Source: Burkholderia sp. PAMC 26561
GTDB taxonomy: Bacteria; Pseudomonadota; Gammaproteobacteria; Burkholderiales; Burkholderiaceae
Length of the DNA stretch: 64,000 nt
Direction of reading: 5' to 3'
Assembly: GCF_001557535.2 (NCBI RefSeq)
Contig: NZ_CP014315.1
Location: 868,001-932,000 of the forward strand
Of the stretch, positions 17,751 through 25,811 are shown one piece after another. Positions within the stretch are counted from its first letter, which is position 1, and each line of letters opens with the position of its first letter. Made by a program: the position numbers and the translations under genes. A model generated the notes under the pieces. The model made no database searches, had not been told where the DNA came from, and saw only the letters and a program-made list of their open reading frames with translations.

Positions 17751-18194
17751 GTTATTCCCCGTTGTCGTGTTTGTTGCAAGTTCTAAGCTGCGATTTTGTG
17801 AATCATTATCGCATTCGAATTTGTTGCCTCGGCCGGTCTGGCGCTTTGGTCATCGCAGGAACGGTCTACGGTCCCGTCCCATCGCTGTAGTCAGCAATGA
17901 ATAGTGTCCGTAGCCCGTTGGAAGCAGCCATCGAAGGATTCCACGCTCGAGCGGCCGAGTTGGGTCGAGTTCGGTCAATCGTTATCGTCGAAAGCCGACG
18001 TTCGCGCCACTATTCTTCCGCAGGCGATGAATCGCGGTCATGGCCGAAAAGCATCCGTTAGAAAATCCGGAAAATTCTTACTTCTGCGGACCGACCGAAA
18101 TCGGCTGGGTCAATCCGAGAACCTAAAACTATCCAGACTCGTCCGGGGATTAACTATCCTCGGACGTCTTAGCCGCTATTACCCCCGACACCCT
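17751..18194. other. Intergenic region at right edge of accessory island
   Basis: About 440 bp without a supported gene. The first 80 bp are AT-rich and probably hold the promoter of the minus-strand nuclease-like gene. The remainder (about 17830-18120) has GGCCG-rich non-coding sequence that resembles decayed intergenic relics, with stops in every frame. A hairpin at 18140-18166 ends the region. I saw no integrase, transposase or tRNA remnant. Confidence 0.45.
18140..18166 (-). terminator. Hairpin downstream of the SDR gene
   Basis: CGTCCGGGGAT (18140-18150) and ATCCTCGGACG (18156-18166) form an 11-bp stem with one mismatch around TAACT. It lies 28 bp past the minus-strand SDR stop. The tail on that strand (AGTCTGGATAGTTTT) is only moderately T-rich, so terminator function is likely but not certain. 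Confidence 0.5.
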
Positions 18195-18986
18195 TCAAAC
18201 CCCCCTCAACATCCCCCCATCGACAAAATAAGTCGACCCCACGCTATAACTCGCCTTCTCCGAACAAAGAAACACAACAAACCCCGCCAGCTCCTCCGCT
18301 GATGCAAACCTTCGAATAGGCGCATGCTCATCCGCAACTTGCTGCAGATGTCCCTCCCAATCCCCGCCTGAATCCTGCGTCAACTGCTTCGCCGTCTTCA
18401 CCCAATCCGGCGTCAGCACAAGCCCGGGATTAATCGTATTCACGCGAATATTGTCTTTAATAAACTCATTCGCCATGTTCTTCGAAAGCATCATCAACGC
18501 CGCTTTCGTCACGTTATAAATCGGCTCATACCCAAGCGGTTGGCTCGCGCAAATCGATGCGTTGTTCAGAATCGCGCCACCGCCGCGCGCTTTCATCATC
18601 GGCACCAGGCCTCTTGCCAGTCGCACGGCCGCCATCACATGCAGGTCCCAATAAGCGAGCCACTTTTCGTCGGGCGCATCCATGATCGTCTCGTTGCTGC
18701 CCGTGCCCGCGTTATTGAAAAGAATATCCGCGCCACCAAAATTGTCCTTGGCCGCAGCGACCAGCTTATCCACGCCCGCAGCAGTCGCCACATCGCAAGA
18801 CACCCCTACGGCCTTGACGCCGAACTTCTTGGCGATGCCTTCAGCCGCTTGCGTCAACCGTTCCTCATTGCGCGCGGCCAACAACAAATTCGTTCCTTCC
18901 GCTGCGAACGCCTCGGCCACGGCGAGCCCGATACCCACGCTGGCGCCCGTCAACACAGCCACTTTCCCGCGCAAATTCAAATCCAT
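18195..18986 (-). CDS. SDR-family NAD(P)-dependent oxidoreductase
   Basis: About 263 residues from the ATG at 18986, which has GGAGAC eight bases upstream. An in-frame start at 19016 would add ten non-conserved residues. Classical SDR features are the nucleotide-binding TGASVGIG, NNAG (FNNAGTGS), active-site Tyr-x3-Lys in YNVTKAAL and the PG motif NPGLVLT. The C-terminus has the usual SVGSTYFVDGG. It follows dhaKL on the same strand with a 58-bp gap, so the two may form an operon in which the SDR supplies or uses a ketose or triose for the kinase. The substrate is unknown. Confidence 0.9.
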   Translation of the reverse strand: MDLNLRGKVAVLTGASVGIGLAVAEAFAAEGTNLLLAARNEERLTQAAEGIAKKFGVKAVGVSCDVATAAGVDKLVAAAKDNFGGADILFNNAGTGSNETIMDAPDEKWLAYWDLHVMAAVRLARGLVPMMKARGGGAILNNASICASQPLGYEPIYNVTKAALMMLSKNMANEFIKDNIRVNTINPGLVLTPDWVKTAKQLTQDSGGDWEGHLQQVADEHAPIRRFASAEELAGFVVFLCSEKASYSVGSTYFVDGGMLRGV

Positions 18987-19044
18987 TTTCTTTGTCTCCG
19001 TTATTAAATAAATCAAGCCAGGAATCTAAGCTAGTTAAAACCGA

Positions 19045-20760
19045 TCAACCCCGCAAAGTCGACGCGATAGCGCCAAGCCAAAGCGCAACCGCATGCGCGC
19101 CCGGATCGGCGAAACCTAACGCGCGATCGCCAACGTAACTCGATCGTCCAAGTCGCGGATGCATCTGTGCGGTAGCTGTGGCGCCTTGAGTGGCGGCATC
19201 GACGGCGGCGTTCAACGCATCGCCGGCAGTCAGGCCTTTATCGAGCGCTGCGTTCAGCGCAACGGCGGCGGGATGCAACGCATCGACCATCGTCCGGTTG
19301 CCTGGTTGCGCACCGCCCAGTTCCATCACGCCCGCAACGGCGGCAGTGAACGCCTTCGACCAGACTTTCGCATCGGGCCCGTGCGCCTCATCCAGCGCCT
19401 CGTCCAGCGCCGCAGCCGCGCGCAACAGCATCACGGCATACAGCGGCCCGGATGTTCCACCGACAACGCGTCGTATCGTCGCCGACATGGTCCGCAGCAC
19501 ATCGGCGGGCGCGCTCTCGGCGGGATAAGTATCGATTTCCTGAAGGATGCTGTGCGCCGCACGCGACATGCTGATGCCAAGGTCGCCGTCGCCTACGCGT
19601 TGGTCCATCTCGGTCAACTCCGGCTCCGCTTCGAGCAGGCGAGCGCATACGGCTTCGATGACCCGCCTCAATGCCGACTCTCGCGCAAGCCGCGCACCAC
19701 TCGCCGCGCCGGGCGCAGCAGGCGCCTGCTTGACGGACACCTGCGCAACGCGTCCGCTCAATGCGGGCCATGCGCTGGTGGTCGCGGTGGCATCGAGTCG
19801 AGCGAGCCGCTGGTCATCGACTCGCATCAACGTAAGCGATACACCCGCCATTTCCAGCGCGCTAAGGAACGTGCCGGACCACGCGCGTTCCACGATGATA
19901 TGTCTTGCAGCAAGGGCCCGAAGCGCTGATCCGGCGACAATGCTCAACTCGCTCGATGGCGTGCCGCCCAGGTTGTTCACAAGCAACGCAACGCGATCAT
20001 CGGCCTTGAGCTTGAGGTCGTCGGCGATCTTCGCAAGCAGGCGTTCGACGATGGCGTCGGCGGATACAAGCGCGCCGCGCTCGACGCCGGGTTCGCCGTG
20101 AATACCGAGGCCCCATTCGATTTCATCGTCGGCGAGTGTGAAGCCGGGCTTGCCCGCGGCGGGCACGGTGCACGGAGTGAGGGCCACGCCCATCGTTCCA
20201 ATCGATGCTGCCGCGTCCCGCGCGATCTGCGTCACTTCGCTCAACGGCAATCCTTCGGCTGCTGCCGCGCCCGCTATCTTGTGAACGAATACGGTGCCCG
20301 CCAAGCCGCGCCGGCCGGCATGTTCGCCGCTCGCAGACAACGCGACGTCATCGGCGACGATCACCATCTCGACCGCGATTCCTTCAGCACGCGCAATCTC
20401 GGCGGCGAGTCCAAAGTTGAAGCGATCGCCGGTGTAGTTCTTCACGATAAGCAGCACGCCTGCCGGACCTGCGACAGCGCGAATGGCGTCTAGCACGGCA
20501 TCGGTGGAAGGCGATGTGAAGACTTCTCCGGCCACCGCAGCGCTAAGCATGCCCGGACCCACGTAACCGCCGTGAGCGGGTTCGTGGCCGGAGCCTCCGC
20601 CCGAGATCAGCGCGACTTCGCCGAGCGCGGCAGCGGCCTCTGCATCGGCTCGCACGATGATCGTGCTGCCCTGCAGCAACGACAGACCAGGATTGAACGC
20701 AGCGAGTCCGTCGAGCATGTCGGGCACGACGGCGGAGACATCGTTGATGAGCTTTTTCAT
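19045..20760 (-). CDS. Dihydroxyacetone kinase-type fusion (DhaK-DhaL)
   Basis: A 571-residue ATP-dependent fusion kinase. The N-terminal DhaK domain shows SGGGSGHEPAHGGYVGPGML near residue 50, NYTGDRFNFG near 108 and GIHGEPGVER near 213. The last contains the His that forms a hemiaminal with dihydroxyacetone. The C-terminal DhaL domain has the Mg-binding Asp cluster QRVGDGDLG near 395 and GGTSGPLYAVML near 443. The fused layout means ATP rather than the PTS is the phosphate donor. DhaKL homologues can also phosphorylate glyceraldehyde, erythrulose or other short ketoses, and the linked SDR leaves that open. It leads the minus-strand pair. Confidence 0.93.
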   Translation of the reverse strand: MKKLINDVSAVVPDMLDGLAAFNPGLSLLQGSTIIVRADAEAAAALGEVALISGGGSGHEPAHGGYVGPGMLSAAVAGEVFTSPSTDAVLDAIRAVAGPAGVLLIVKNYTGDRFNFGLAAEIARAEGIAVEMVIVADDVALSASGEHAGRRGLAGTVFVHKIAGAAAAEGLPLSEVTQIARDAAASIGTMGVALTPCTVPAAGKPGFTLADDEIEWGLGIHGEPGVERGALVSADAIVERLLAKIADDLKLKADDRVALLVNNLGGTPSSELSIVAGSALRALAARHIIVERAWSGTFLSALEMAGVSLTLMRVDDQRLARLDATATTSAWPALSGRVAQVSVKQAPAAPGAASGARLARESALRRVIEAVCARLLEAEPELTEMDQRVGDGDLGISMSRAAHSILQEIDTYPAESAPADVLRTMSATIRRVVGGTSGPLYAVMLLRAAAALDEALDEAHGPDAKVWSKAFTAAVAGVMELGGAQPGNRTMVDALHPAAVALNAALDKGLTAGDALNAAVDAATQGATATAQMHPRLGRSSYVGDRALGFADPGAHAVALWLGAIASTLRG

Positions 20761-21088
20761 TCCGACTCTTTCCTTGAAAGCCGCGGACTCGCGGCGTGAG
20801 CACGTTACCGTTGCATTACATGATAAGGCAGCGGACGCACTGACCCTTTGCTTCGGGCCAAAGAATCATGGGCTTGCGCGCTTAGTGGTGTGCGTCATAT
20901 CGATAGCATTTTGATTATTCGTTCCAACCGTAGAGTGTATTCGTCGCCATCTACTATTTCCCACGATGCACCGCGCATATAGTCAATCCAACCCCGCGAC
21001 ACTACGGGAACAGCTAATCCTTAGCGACTGAACGCGCTTCACCACGAGCGACGTCCAGTCAACAAACGAACTTACCTGCAGGACTGAC
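20761..21088. other. Divergent intergenic region, dhaKL and SDR promoters
   Basis: 328 bp between the start of dhaKL and a plus-strand SDR. It must hold both promoters. I see no convincing gene, long repeat or hairpin. The tract around 20905-20935 (GATAGCATTTTGATTATTCG) is the most AT-rich part and the likeliest site for promoter elements. Confidence 0.4.
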
Positions 21089-21838
21089 ATGACGAAACTA
21101 TCTGGAAAGATCGCCGTAGTTACAGGCGGAAACAGCGGCATGGGCCTGGCAACCGCACGTCTCTTCGCTAAAGAAGGCGCGAAGGTGATCATCACGGGAC
21201 GCCGGCAGAAAGAGCTGGATGAAGCGGTGGAAAGTATCGGTTCAAACGGAGAGGGCGTCCTGGGCGATGTCGCCAAGCTATCGGATCTGGACAAGCTGCA
21301 CGCCCACATCAAGGCGAAATACGGCCGCGTGGACATCATCTTCGCAAACGCAGGTGTAGGTTCGCTTGCACCGATCGATCAGGTAACGGAAGAGCAGTTC
21401 GACGAGACGTTCGGCATCAACGTGAAGGGTACGTACTTCACGGTGCAGAAGCTGCTCCCGCTGGTGCCGGATGGTGGCTCGATCATCCTTAATGCATCGA
21501 TCGCCGCGAACACGGGCATGGAAGCGTTCAGCGTTTATTCCGCCAGTAAAGCGGCAGTCCGCTCGTTGGCGCGTACGTTGACGACCGATCTGAAGGCACG
21601 CAAGATCCGCGTGAATGCGATCAGCCCGGGTCCTATCGATACACCGATCTTCGGCAAGACGGGTCTGACCGAAGAACAGATCGAAGGCTTCAAGTCCGGG
21701 ATTACATCGCAAGTACCGCTAGGCCGCATTGGTCTGTCGGAAGAAATCGCCAAGCCGGCTTTGTTCCTTGCATCCGACGATAGCAGCTATATCACGGGCA
21801 TTGAACTCACCGTCGACGGCGGTATGGTTTCGGTCTGA
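21089..21838 (+). CDS. SDR-family oxidoreductase
   Basis: A 249-residue classical short-chain dehydrogenase. TGGNSGMG is the nucleotide-binding motif. A basic residue in TGRRQKE after strand beta-2 favours NADP(H). NAGVGS, catalytic Ser in LNASIAAN, YSASK and SPGPIDTP follow, with C-terminal GIELTVDGG. It is a single gene with its own upstream region and a strong terminator 18 bp past the stop, so it is probably monocistronic. The substrate is not evident. Close relatives are often annotated as glucose or 3-oxoacyl reductases without proof. Confidence 0.92.
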   Translation: MTKLSGKIAVVTGGNSGMGLATARLFAKEGAKVIITGRRQKELDEAVESIGSNGEGVLGDVAKLSDLDKLHAHIKAKYGRVDIIFANAGVGSLAPIDQVTEEQFDETFGINVKGTYFTVQKLLPLVPDGGSIILNASIAANTGMEAFSVYSASKAAVRSLARTLTTDLKARKIRVNAISPGPIDTPIFGKTGLTEEQIEGFKSGITSQVPLGRIGLSEEIAKPALFLASDDSSYITGIELTVDGGMVSV

Positions 21839-21855
21839 TCGTAAGCGGCAGGTTG

Positions 21856-21888
21856 GCGGCATCGGCTCATTCAGCGATGCCGCTTTTT
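21856..21888 (+). terminator. Rho-independent terminator between convergent genes
   Basis: GCGGCATCG (21856-21864) pairs perfectly with CGATGCCGC (21875-21883) around a 10-nt loop and is followed by TTTTT. It sits between the plus-strand SDR and the minus-strand MFS gene that converges on it. Confidence 0.92.
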
Positions 21889-21898
21889 GCGTTTGCGC

Positions 21899-23125
21899 TT
21901 AGATTGCTTTGGCGGTTGCACGCCGGATTGGCGCGGTGACGATATGCACGGCGCGTCCAGCAAAAAGTCCAAGCAATGCCATGACCAGGCACAGCGCGGC
22001 GCAAATCGCCAGGGCCACGTTCCAGTTTCCTGAAGCATCGTGCAATTGGCCGACCAGCGGCGGGCCCGCGGCCGCAAGCAGATATCCAACGCATTGACTC
22101 ATTCCCGATAACGCTGCCGCCTGATGCGAATTGCTCGCTCGCAAGCTCACAAACGCAAGGCCAAGAATGATCGCGGCACCGGCACCGATGCCAAAGAAAA
22201 TAATCCAGAGCATCGCCATGGACGGCGCCAAGAGCAGCCCAAGCAAACCAATCGCGCTGATGATCGATGCAATGAACGCAGCCACACGCTGATCTTTCAA
22301 CTTCCGCACGATAGGCAAAAGCAGCAAGCCTGGAACCGCTGTTGCGAGTTGCAGGACGCCGTGCAGGGAGCCGGCTTTATCGGAGGAAAAACCGGCATCG
22401 TGAAGTATTGCGGGCAGCCAGCTCACCGCGACGTAGTAGACAAACGAATTCAGTCCAAGGAACAACGTCACTTGCCACGCGAGCGCGGAACGCCACACTT
22501 CGCCGCCGTGAGGAGGTGTGGCTGTGTCTCTTGAAGGCGATGTCCGGTTGCGAAGTTGCGGCAGCCATACCAAAGCAGTGACAATCGGCAGCACGATAAA
22601 CGCGCCGATAACCAGCCGCCAGTCCGAGTTGAAGACCTGTGCAAGCGGAACGGCGATGACCGAGGCGATGGCAGCGCCAACGCCCATCGTCAGTGCGTAA
22701 GCGGAGGTGAGGGTGGCGGTTTTATCGGGGAAATCGCGCTTGAGCAAACTCGGCAGCAATACATTCCCCAGTGCAATCCCGCCGCCGATGATCGCCGTGC
22801 CGAGATAAAGACACCATACGGTTCCCGTCGAGCGCACGGCGATGCCCGCGCCAATCAAAACCAGCGCCGCGAACAACGAACGTTCGAGACCGTATTCACG
22901 GGCGACGCGCGCTGCAAACGGCGAAACAATCGCAAACGCGAGCAAGGGCAGGGTGATCAGCATGCCCGCTTCGGTCGTCGTCAGGTCGGCATTCGCACGA
23001 ATCAAACCGAGCAGCGGCGCAACGCCGGTAAAAGGCGCACGCAAATTCGCGGCGATCAACAGGATGCCAACTATCAACAACGCCGGCCGCACCACGATTG
23101 GCGCAGCACCAGATTGAGATTTCAC
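21899..23125 (-). CDS. CynX/NimT-family MFS transporter
   Basis: A 408-residue membrane protein with twelve hydrophobic segments and the CynX/NimT signature start LLIAANLRAPFTGVAPLL, plus LPLLAFAIVSPFAARVAREYG. E. coli NimT exports 2-nitroimidazole and is controlled by the divergent AraC regulator NimR, while CynX is linked to cyanate. Here too an AraC gene is divergent, 103 bp away, which favours a NimT-like export role. The physiological substrate is unknown. Confidence 0.88.
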   Translation of the reverse strand: MKSQSGAAPIVVRPALLIVGILLIAANLRAPFTGVAPLLGLIRANADLTTTEAGMLITLPLLAFAIVSPFAARVAREYGLERSLFAALVLIGAGIAVRSTGTVWCLYLGTAIIGGGIALGNVLLPSLLKRDFPDKTATLTSAYALTMGVGAAIASVIAVPLAQVFNSDWRLVIGAFIVLPIVTALVWLPQLRNRTSPSRDTATPPHGGEVWRSALAWQVTLFLGLNSFVYYVAVSWLPAILHDAGFSSDKAGSLHGVLQLATAVPGLLLLPIVRKLKDQRVAAFIASIISAIGLLGLLLAPSMAMLWIIFFGIGAGAAIILGLAFVSLRASNSHQAAALSGMSQCVGYLLAAAGPPLVGQLHDASGNWNVALAICAALCLVMALLGLFAGRAVHIVTAPIRRATAKAI

Positions 23126-23228
23126 GATGATTTCGATCCGACATTAACAAGCCTTAAGACTAAACATTGGACGCGGATACGAATCTGGAGATAATGACAA
23201 AATAGTTCTAAAAGCGGTCAAAGACGCT

Positions 23229-24029
23229 ATGTCGATCCTTCGCGCCACTCTGACGAGTTTTGATCCGGACACCATGCATCAGCCCGCGAACGCCGTGCGC
23301 GTAGATGTGGTGGAGAACGAGAGCGAGTTGCCGATGCATCGGCACAGCAAGGGCCAACTGGTTGTTGCGTTGCGCGGCGGCGTGACGTGCGAAGTGTCCG
23401 ATGGTCTCTGGATGGTGCCGCCGCAATGCGGCGTGTGGGTACCGGGCGGCATGTTGCACAGTAACCGCGTGACGGCTAACGGCCGTCTTTGTTTCCTGTA
23501 CGTCGATCCGCTCGCGGCCGCGCTGCCGGATACGTGTTGCACGCTTTCGCTTTCGCCGTTGTTGATCGAGTTGATCCAACGGCTTGCCGCGCTTCCGCAG
23601 ATCTATGACATCGATGGCCCGACTGGCCGGCTCGTCAGCGTCCTGCTGGACGAACTCACAGAGATGAAAACCGAGCAACTCCATTTGCCGATTTCGGAAG
23701 ATCCGAAGCTGCGCCATATTGCCAATGCGCTCACGGTCGATCCCGCCGACCGGAGCACGGCGGCCGAGTGGGGCACGCGGGTCGCAATGAGTGAACGCAC
23801 GCTCACACGCCTTGTTCTGCGCGAAACGGGCATGAGCTTTGGCCGATGGCGCCAGCAACTGCACATCATCATTGCGCTGCAGCGGCTTTCCGCGGGGGCG
23901 TTGGTACAGCGCGTGGCAGAGGATCTTGGCTATGAATCGGTCAGCGCTTTCATCACGATGTTCAAGAAAGCGCTCGGCAAACCGCCGGCACGTTACTTCG
24001 CCGACAAGGACGACGGAAAAGGTGCTTAA
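23229..24029 (+). CDS. AraC-family regulator with cupin domain (NimR-like)
   Basis: A 266-residue regulator. The N-terminal cupin half has ELPMHRHSKGQLVVALRGGV and PPQCGVWVPGGMLHSN, typical of AraC proteins such as NimR and RhaS relatives. The C-terminal double HTH includes WGTRVAMSERTLTRLVLRETG and the second helix pair VAEDLGYESVSAFITMFKKALG. It is divergent from the CynX/NimT-family carrier, reproducing the E. coli nimR-nimT arrangement, so it probably controls that carrier. The inducer is not apparent. Confidence 0.9.
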   Translation: MSILRATLTSFDPDTMHQPANAVRVDVVENESELPMHRHSKGQLVVALRGGVTCEVSDGLWMVPPQCGVWVPGGMLHSNRVTANGRLCFLYVDPLAAALPDTCCTLSLSPLLIELIQRLAALPQIYDIDGPTGRLVSVLLDELTEMKTEQLHLPISEDPKLRHIANALTVDPADRSTAAEWGTRVAMSERTLTRLVLRETGMSFGRWRQQLHIIIALQRLSAGALVQRVAEDLGYESVSAFITMFKKALGKPPARYFADKDDGKGA

Positions 24030-24106
24030 AAGAACATTTCTTTTTGCTTTCAGATTTATTTCAAATGCATATAGAATGCGCTCACTCTAATTTGATCGGG
24101 GCGCAC

Positions 24107-24199
24107 ATGTCACCTTTTGCTAAAGCAGCGGCTACGTTGGCGGGCTGCATCGGGGCCTTCACCATGGTGGTTTGCATCGTCGAGGTGCTGGCGAATTAA
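24107..24199 (+). CDS. Possible 30-residue membrane peptide
   Basis: ATG at 24107 with GGGG seven bases upstream opens a 30-codon frame that is mostly one hydrophobic helix (LAGCIGAFTMVVCIVEVLA). The base composition is coding-like. I know no homologue, and short frames arise easily by chance. Confidence 0.3.
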   Translation: MSPFAKAAATLAGCIGAFTMVVCIVEVLAN

Positions 24200-24213
24200 G
24201 GCGGTGCTTAGTG

Positions 24214-24339
24214 ATGAATGACGCTGACCGAGGCAGTATCTTGGCTTGCATGGCGGAGGGCGTTATCGACGCGATTGCCGCATGGCTCGGCCAGCAATCT
24301 CGTGAATGTCCACGACAATTGTTTGCGCTGTTTTTATGA
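24214..24339 (+). CDS. Possible 41-residue small protein
   Basis: ATG at 24214 (or GTG 24211) opens a 41-codon frame 14 bp after the previous small frame. It contains ILACMAEGVIDAIAAWLGQQ, a plausible amphipathic helix. No domain is recognised. It is listed only because it follows the 30-residue frame in an operon-like way. Confidence 0.25.
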   Translation: MNDADRGSILACMAEGVIDAIAAWLGQQSRECPRQLFALFL

Positions 24340-24396
24340 GCCCGGGGTGCAACACGCCGACGCTTGAAGTCGCCGCGCCGGCGTTTGCCCGTGACG

Positions 24397-24786
24397 TCAA
24401 TGATGATACCGGTATTCCTGGGTGCGTCCGCCGTACCCGTAGGACGCCGCTCTCACATCTTCTACGTAGATATAACTCTCTTCATGCAGCTCGCCCAGGA
24501 TTCGCGCGAACCCTGCGTACACCTCCGCTATGTAACGCGCTTTTTCGTCTTTGGTATTGGTCTCGTCGGTGACCTTGATGTCCATATAGAAGCTTGCTTT
24601 CTTATGTTCGGTCAGCGGCTTGCCCGCGATCACCCAGCTATCCGGATTCACGAACTGGATCGTGATCGCCGTGACGTCGCGTTTCTTCCCCAGCAAGGAA
24701 GACGTCAATTCAAGCAACATGTCCGAGATCGCCAAAACTTTTTCGGCCGACTTTTCACCGCTTACTTTCACGTTCAGGATAGGCAT
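24397..24786 (-). CDS. Tautomerase-family protein (4-oxalocrotonate tautomerase-like)
   Basis: About 129 residues from the ATG at 24786, with GGAG eleven bases upstream. This start gives a mature N-terminal Pro (PILNVKVSG), the catalytic base of tautomerases. An upstream start at 24798 would bury it. The fold has one long helix segment (KVLAISDMLLELTSSLLGKK) followed by AITIQFVNPDSW. The protein is longer than the 62-residue 4-OT and closer to two-unit relatives. It is 45 bp downstream of a MarR gene, and the gap holds a 15-bp element shared with the MarR promoter, so the MarR protein probably controls it. The substrate is unknown. Confidence 0.85.
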   Translation of the reverse strand: MPILNVKVSGEKSAEKVLAISDMLLELTSSLLGKKRDVTAITIQFVNPDSWVIAGKPLTEHKKASFYMDIKVTDETNTKDEKARYIAEVYAGFARILGELHEESYIYVEDVRAASYGYGGRTQEYRYHH

Positions 24787-24802
24787 TTTCAGCTCCATTT
24801 AG

Positions 24803-24817
24803 TTCGCTATACAACTA
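24803..24817 (-). promoter_or_regulatory. Candidate MarR operator, tautomerase promoter
   Basis: TTCGCTATACAACTA on the plus strand differs at one base from 25271-25285 upstream of the MarR gene. The wider sequence TAGTT-N8-AACTA (24800-24817) is an inverted repeat, as expected for a MarR dimer site. It lies 17 bp from the tautomerase ATG. Confidence 0.6.
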
Positions 24818-24830
24818 TTCAGGAAAAAAA

Positions 24831-25247
24831 TCAGTCGATGCTCGACCGTGCTTCTTTCACGCTCGCAACTGTCGTAACGAAACAATCCTCGCCCATTTCA
24901 GCCTTCAGGCGCCGCGTCACTCCGGCGCTTGCAGCGTTCAGTTGATCCCTGATCTGCACTGCTTCATGGGTCGGATAAAGAGCCGTTTCCCGTCCATCCG
25001 ACTCCGTCAATCTCCGCTCGATCAACATCAGCTTCTGCAGACCATCGAGCGTCCTGGTGGCCGTTGACCGGGATATGGCGAGTTCCGCGGCAAGCTCGCT
25101 TTGCACGATCCCTGGTTTGGCCAGCACCGCACGCAGCATGAATCCCTGTGGCGGAGTCAGGCCAAACGGTTTGTACGCAGCAGTCCATTCACGCTCGAGG
25201 GTTCGCGCGAGGGCCGTTGTGTTGAAGTAAATGCAGTGATCGAACAT
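24831..25247 (-). CDS. MarR-family transcriptional regulator
   Basis: About 138 residues from the ATG at 25247; an in-frame start at 25265 adds six. The winged helix runs GLTPPQGFMLRAVLAKPGIVQ, then SELAAELAISRSTATRTLDGL, then the wing LIERRLTESDGRETALYPT. Flanking helices provide the dimer interface. The N-terminal CIYFNTTALARTLEREW resembles MarR proteins that bind small aromatic ligands. The tautomerase gene follows at 45 bp, and both genes carry the same 15-bp element upstream, so autoregulation and control of the tautomerase are likely. Confidence 0.9.
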   Translation of the reverse strand: MFDHCIYFNTTALARTLEREWTAAYKPFGLTPPQGFMLRAVLAKPGIVQSELAAELAISRSTATRTLDGLQKLMLIERRLTESDGRETALYPTHEAVQIRDQLNAASAGVTRRLKAEMGEDCFVTTVASVKEARSSID

Positions 25248-25270
25248 GGATACACGATAAAACAAAGTGA

Positions 25271-25285
25271 TTCGCTATGCAACTA
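25271..25285 (-). promoter_or_regulatory. Candidate MarR operator, marR promoter
   Basis: TTCGCTATGCAACTA, the second copy of the element at 24803-24817, lies about 24 bp upstream of the MarR start at 25247. The flanks (TGATT, AACTAG) are less symmetrical than in the first copy. Confidence 0.6.
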
Positions 25286-25474
25286 GTTTGAATGAGAAAT
25301 ATTGGACGTCAGCTTAAAGATATCGAGCCGTAAGCTATTTGATAGAAAGAGCGCCTTACCAAGTCTTCGCAAACGTTTCACAAAATATTCTTGAAGCATC
25401 CGCACACTGGCGACCGCGATGAAAGGAGAAGCGTCATCGCAGATATTCAAGTGCATCGAACAGGCGGAGACATC

Positions 25475-25732
25475 ATGAGACGAATCGCGATACTCGCGTT
25501 GACTACGCTCGCCCTTGCGGCGTGCGGTCCGGATGACCACGAAAGTTTCAGCGCCACCCAGGTTGCGGCAAACCCGGCGCTGCCGGCGAGTGCAATCGAA
25601 CCATTGGTGCAAGCCGCGCCTTCCGGCGAACTGGCGGCCAGCAGCGCCATTGCCGCCGCACAGACGAGTCTTGCAGCAGACACGCAACAGGTCGCACCGG
25701 TCACGCATTCTCCACCCGACACAACGCAATGA
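25475..25732 (+). CDS. Small lipoprotein upstream of phospholipase C
   Basis: About 85 residues from the ATG at 25475 with a GGCGGAGA SD. The signal peptide LALTTLALAAC ends in a clear lipobox, so the protein is probably lipid-anchored at Cys20. The rest is Ala/Pro/Ser/Thr-rich and likely disordered, with no domain. It lies 79 bp before the phospholipase C gene on the same strand. That recalls the small partner genes of some plc operons, but no calcium-binding or chaperone motif is visible, so a link is only possible. Confidence 0.7.
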   Translation: MRRIAILALTTLALAACGPDDHESFSATQVAANPALPASAIEPLVQAAPSGELAASSAIAAAQTSLAADTQQVAPVTHSPPDTTQ

Positions 25733-25811
25733 ACCATCCCCATTCGATCGTTTCCTTCACGACCGAAGCCGTATCGCCGTCCCTTCAAAACACATTAAAA
25801 GGTGAAGCACG

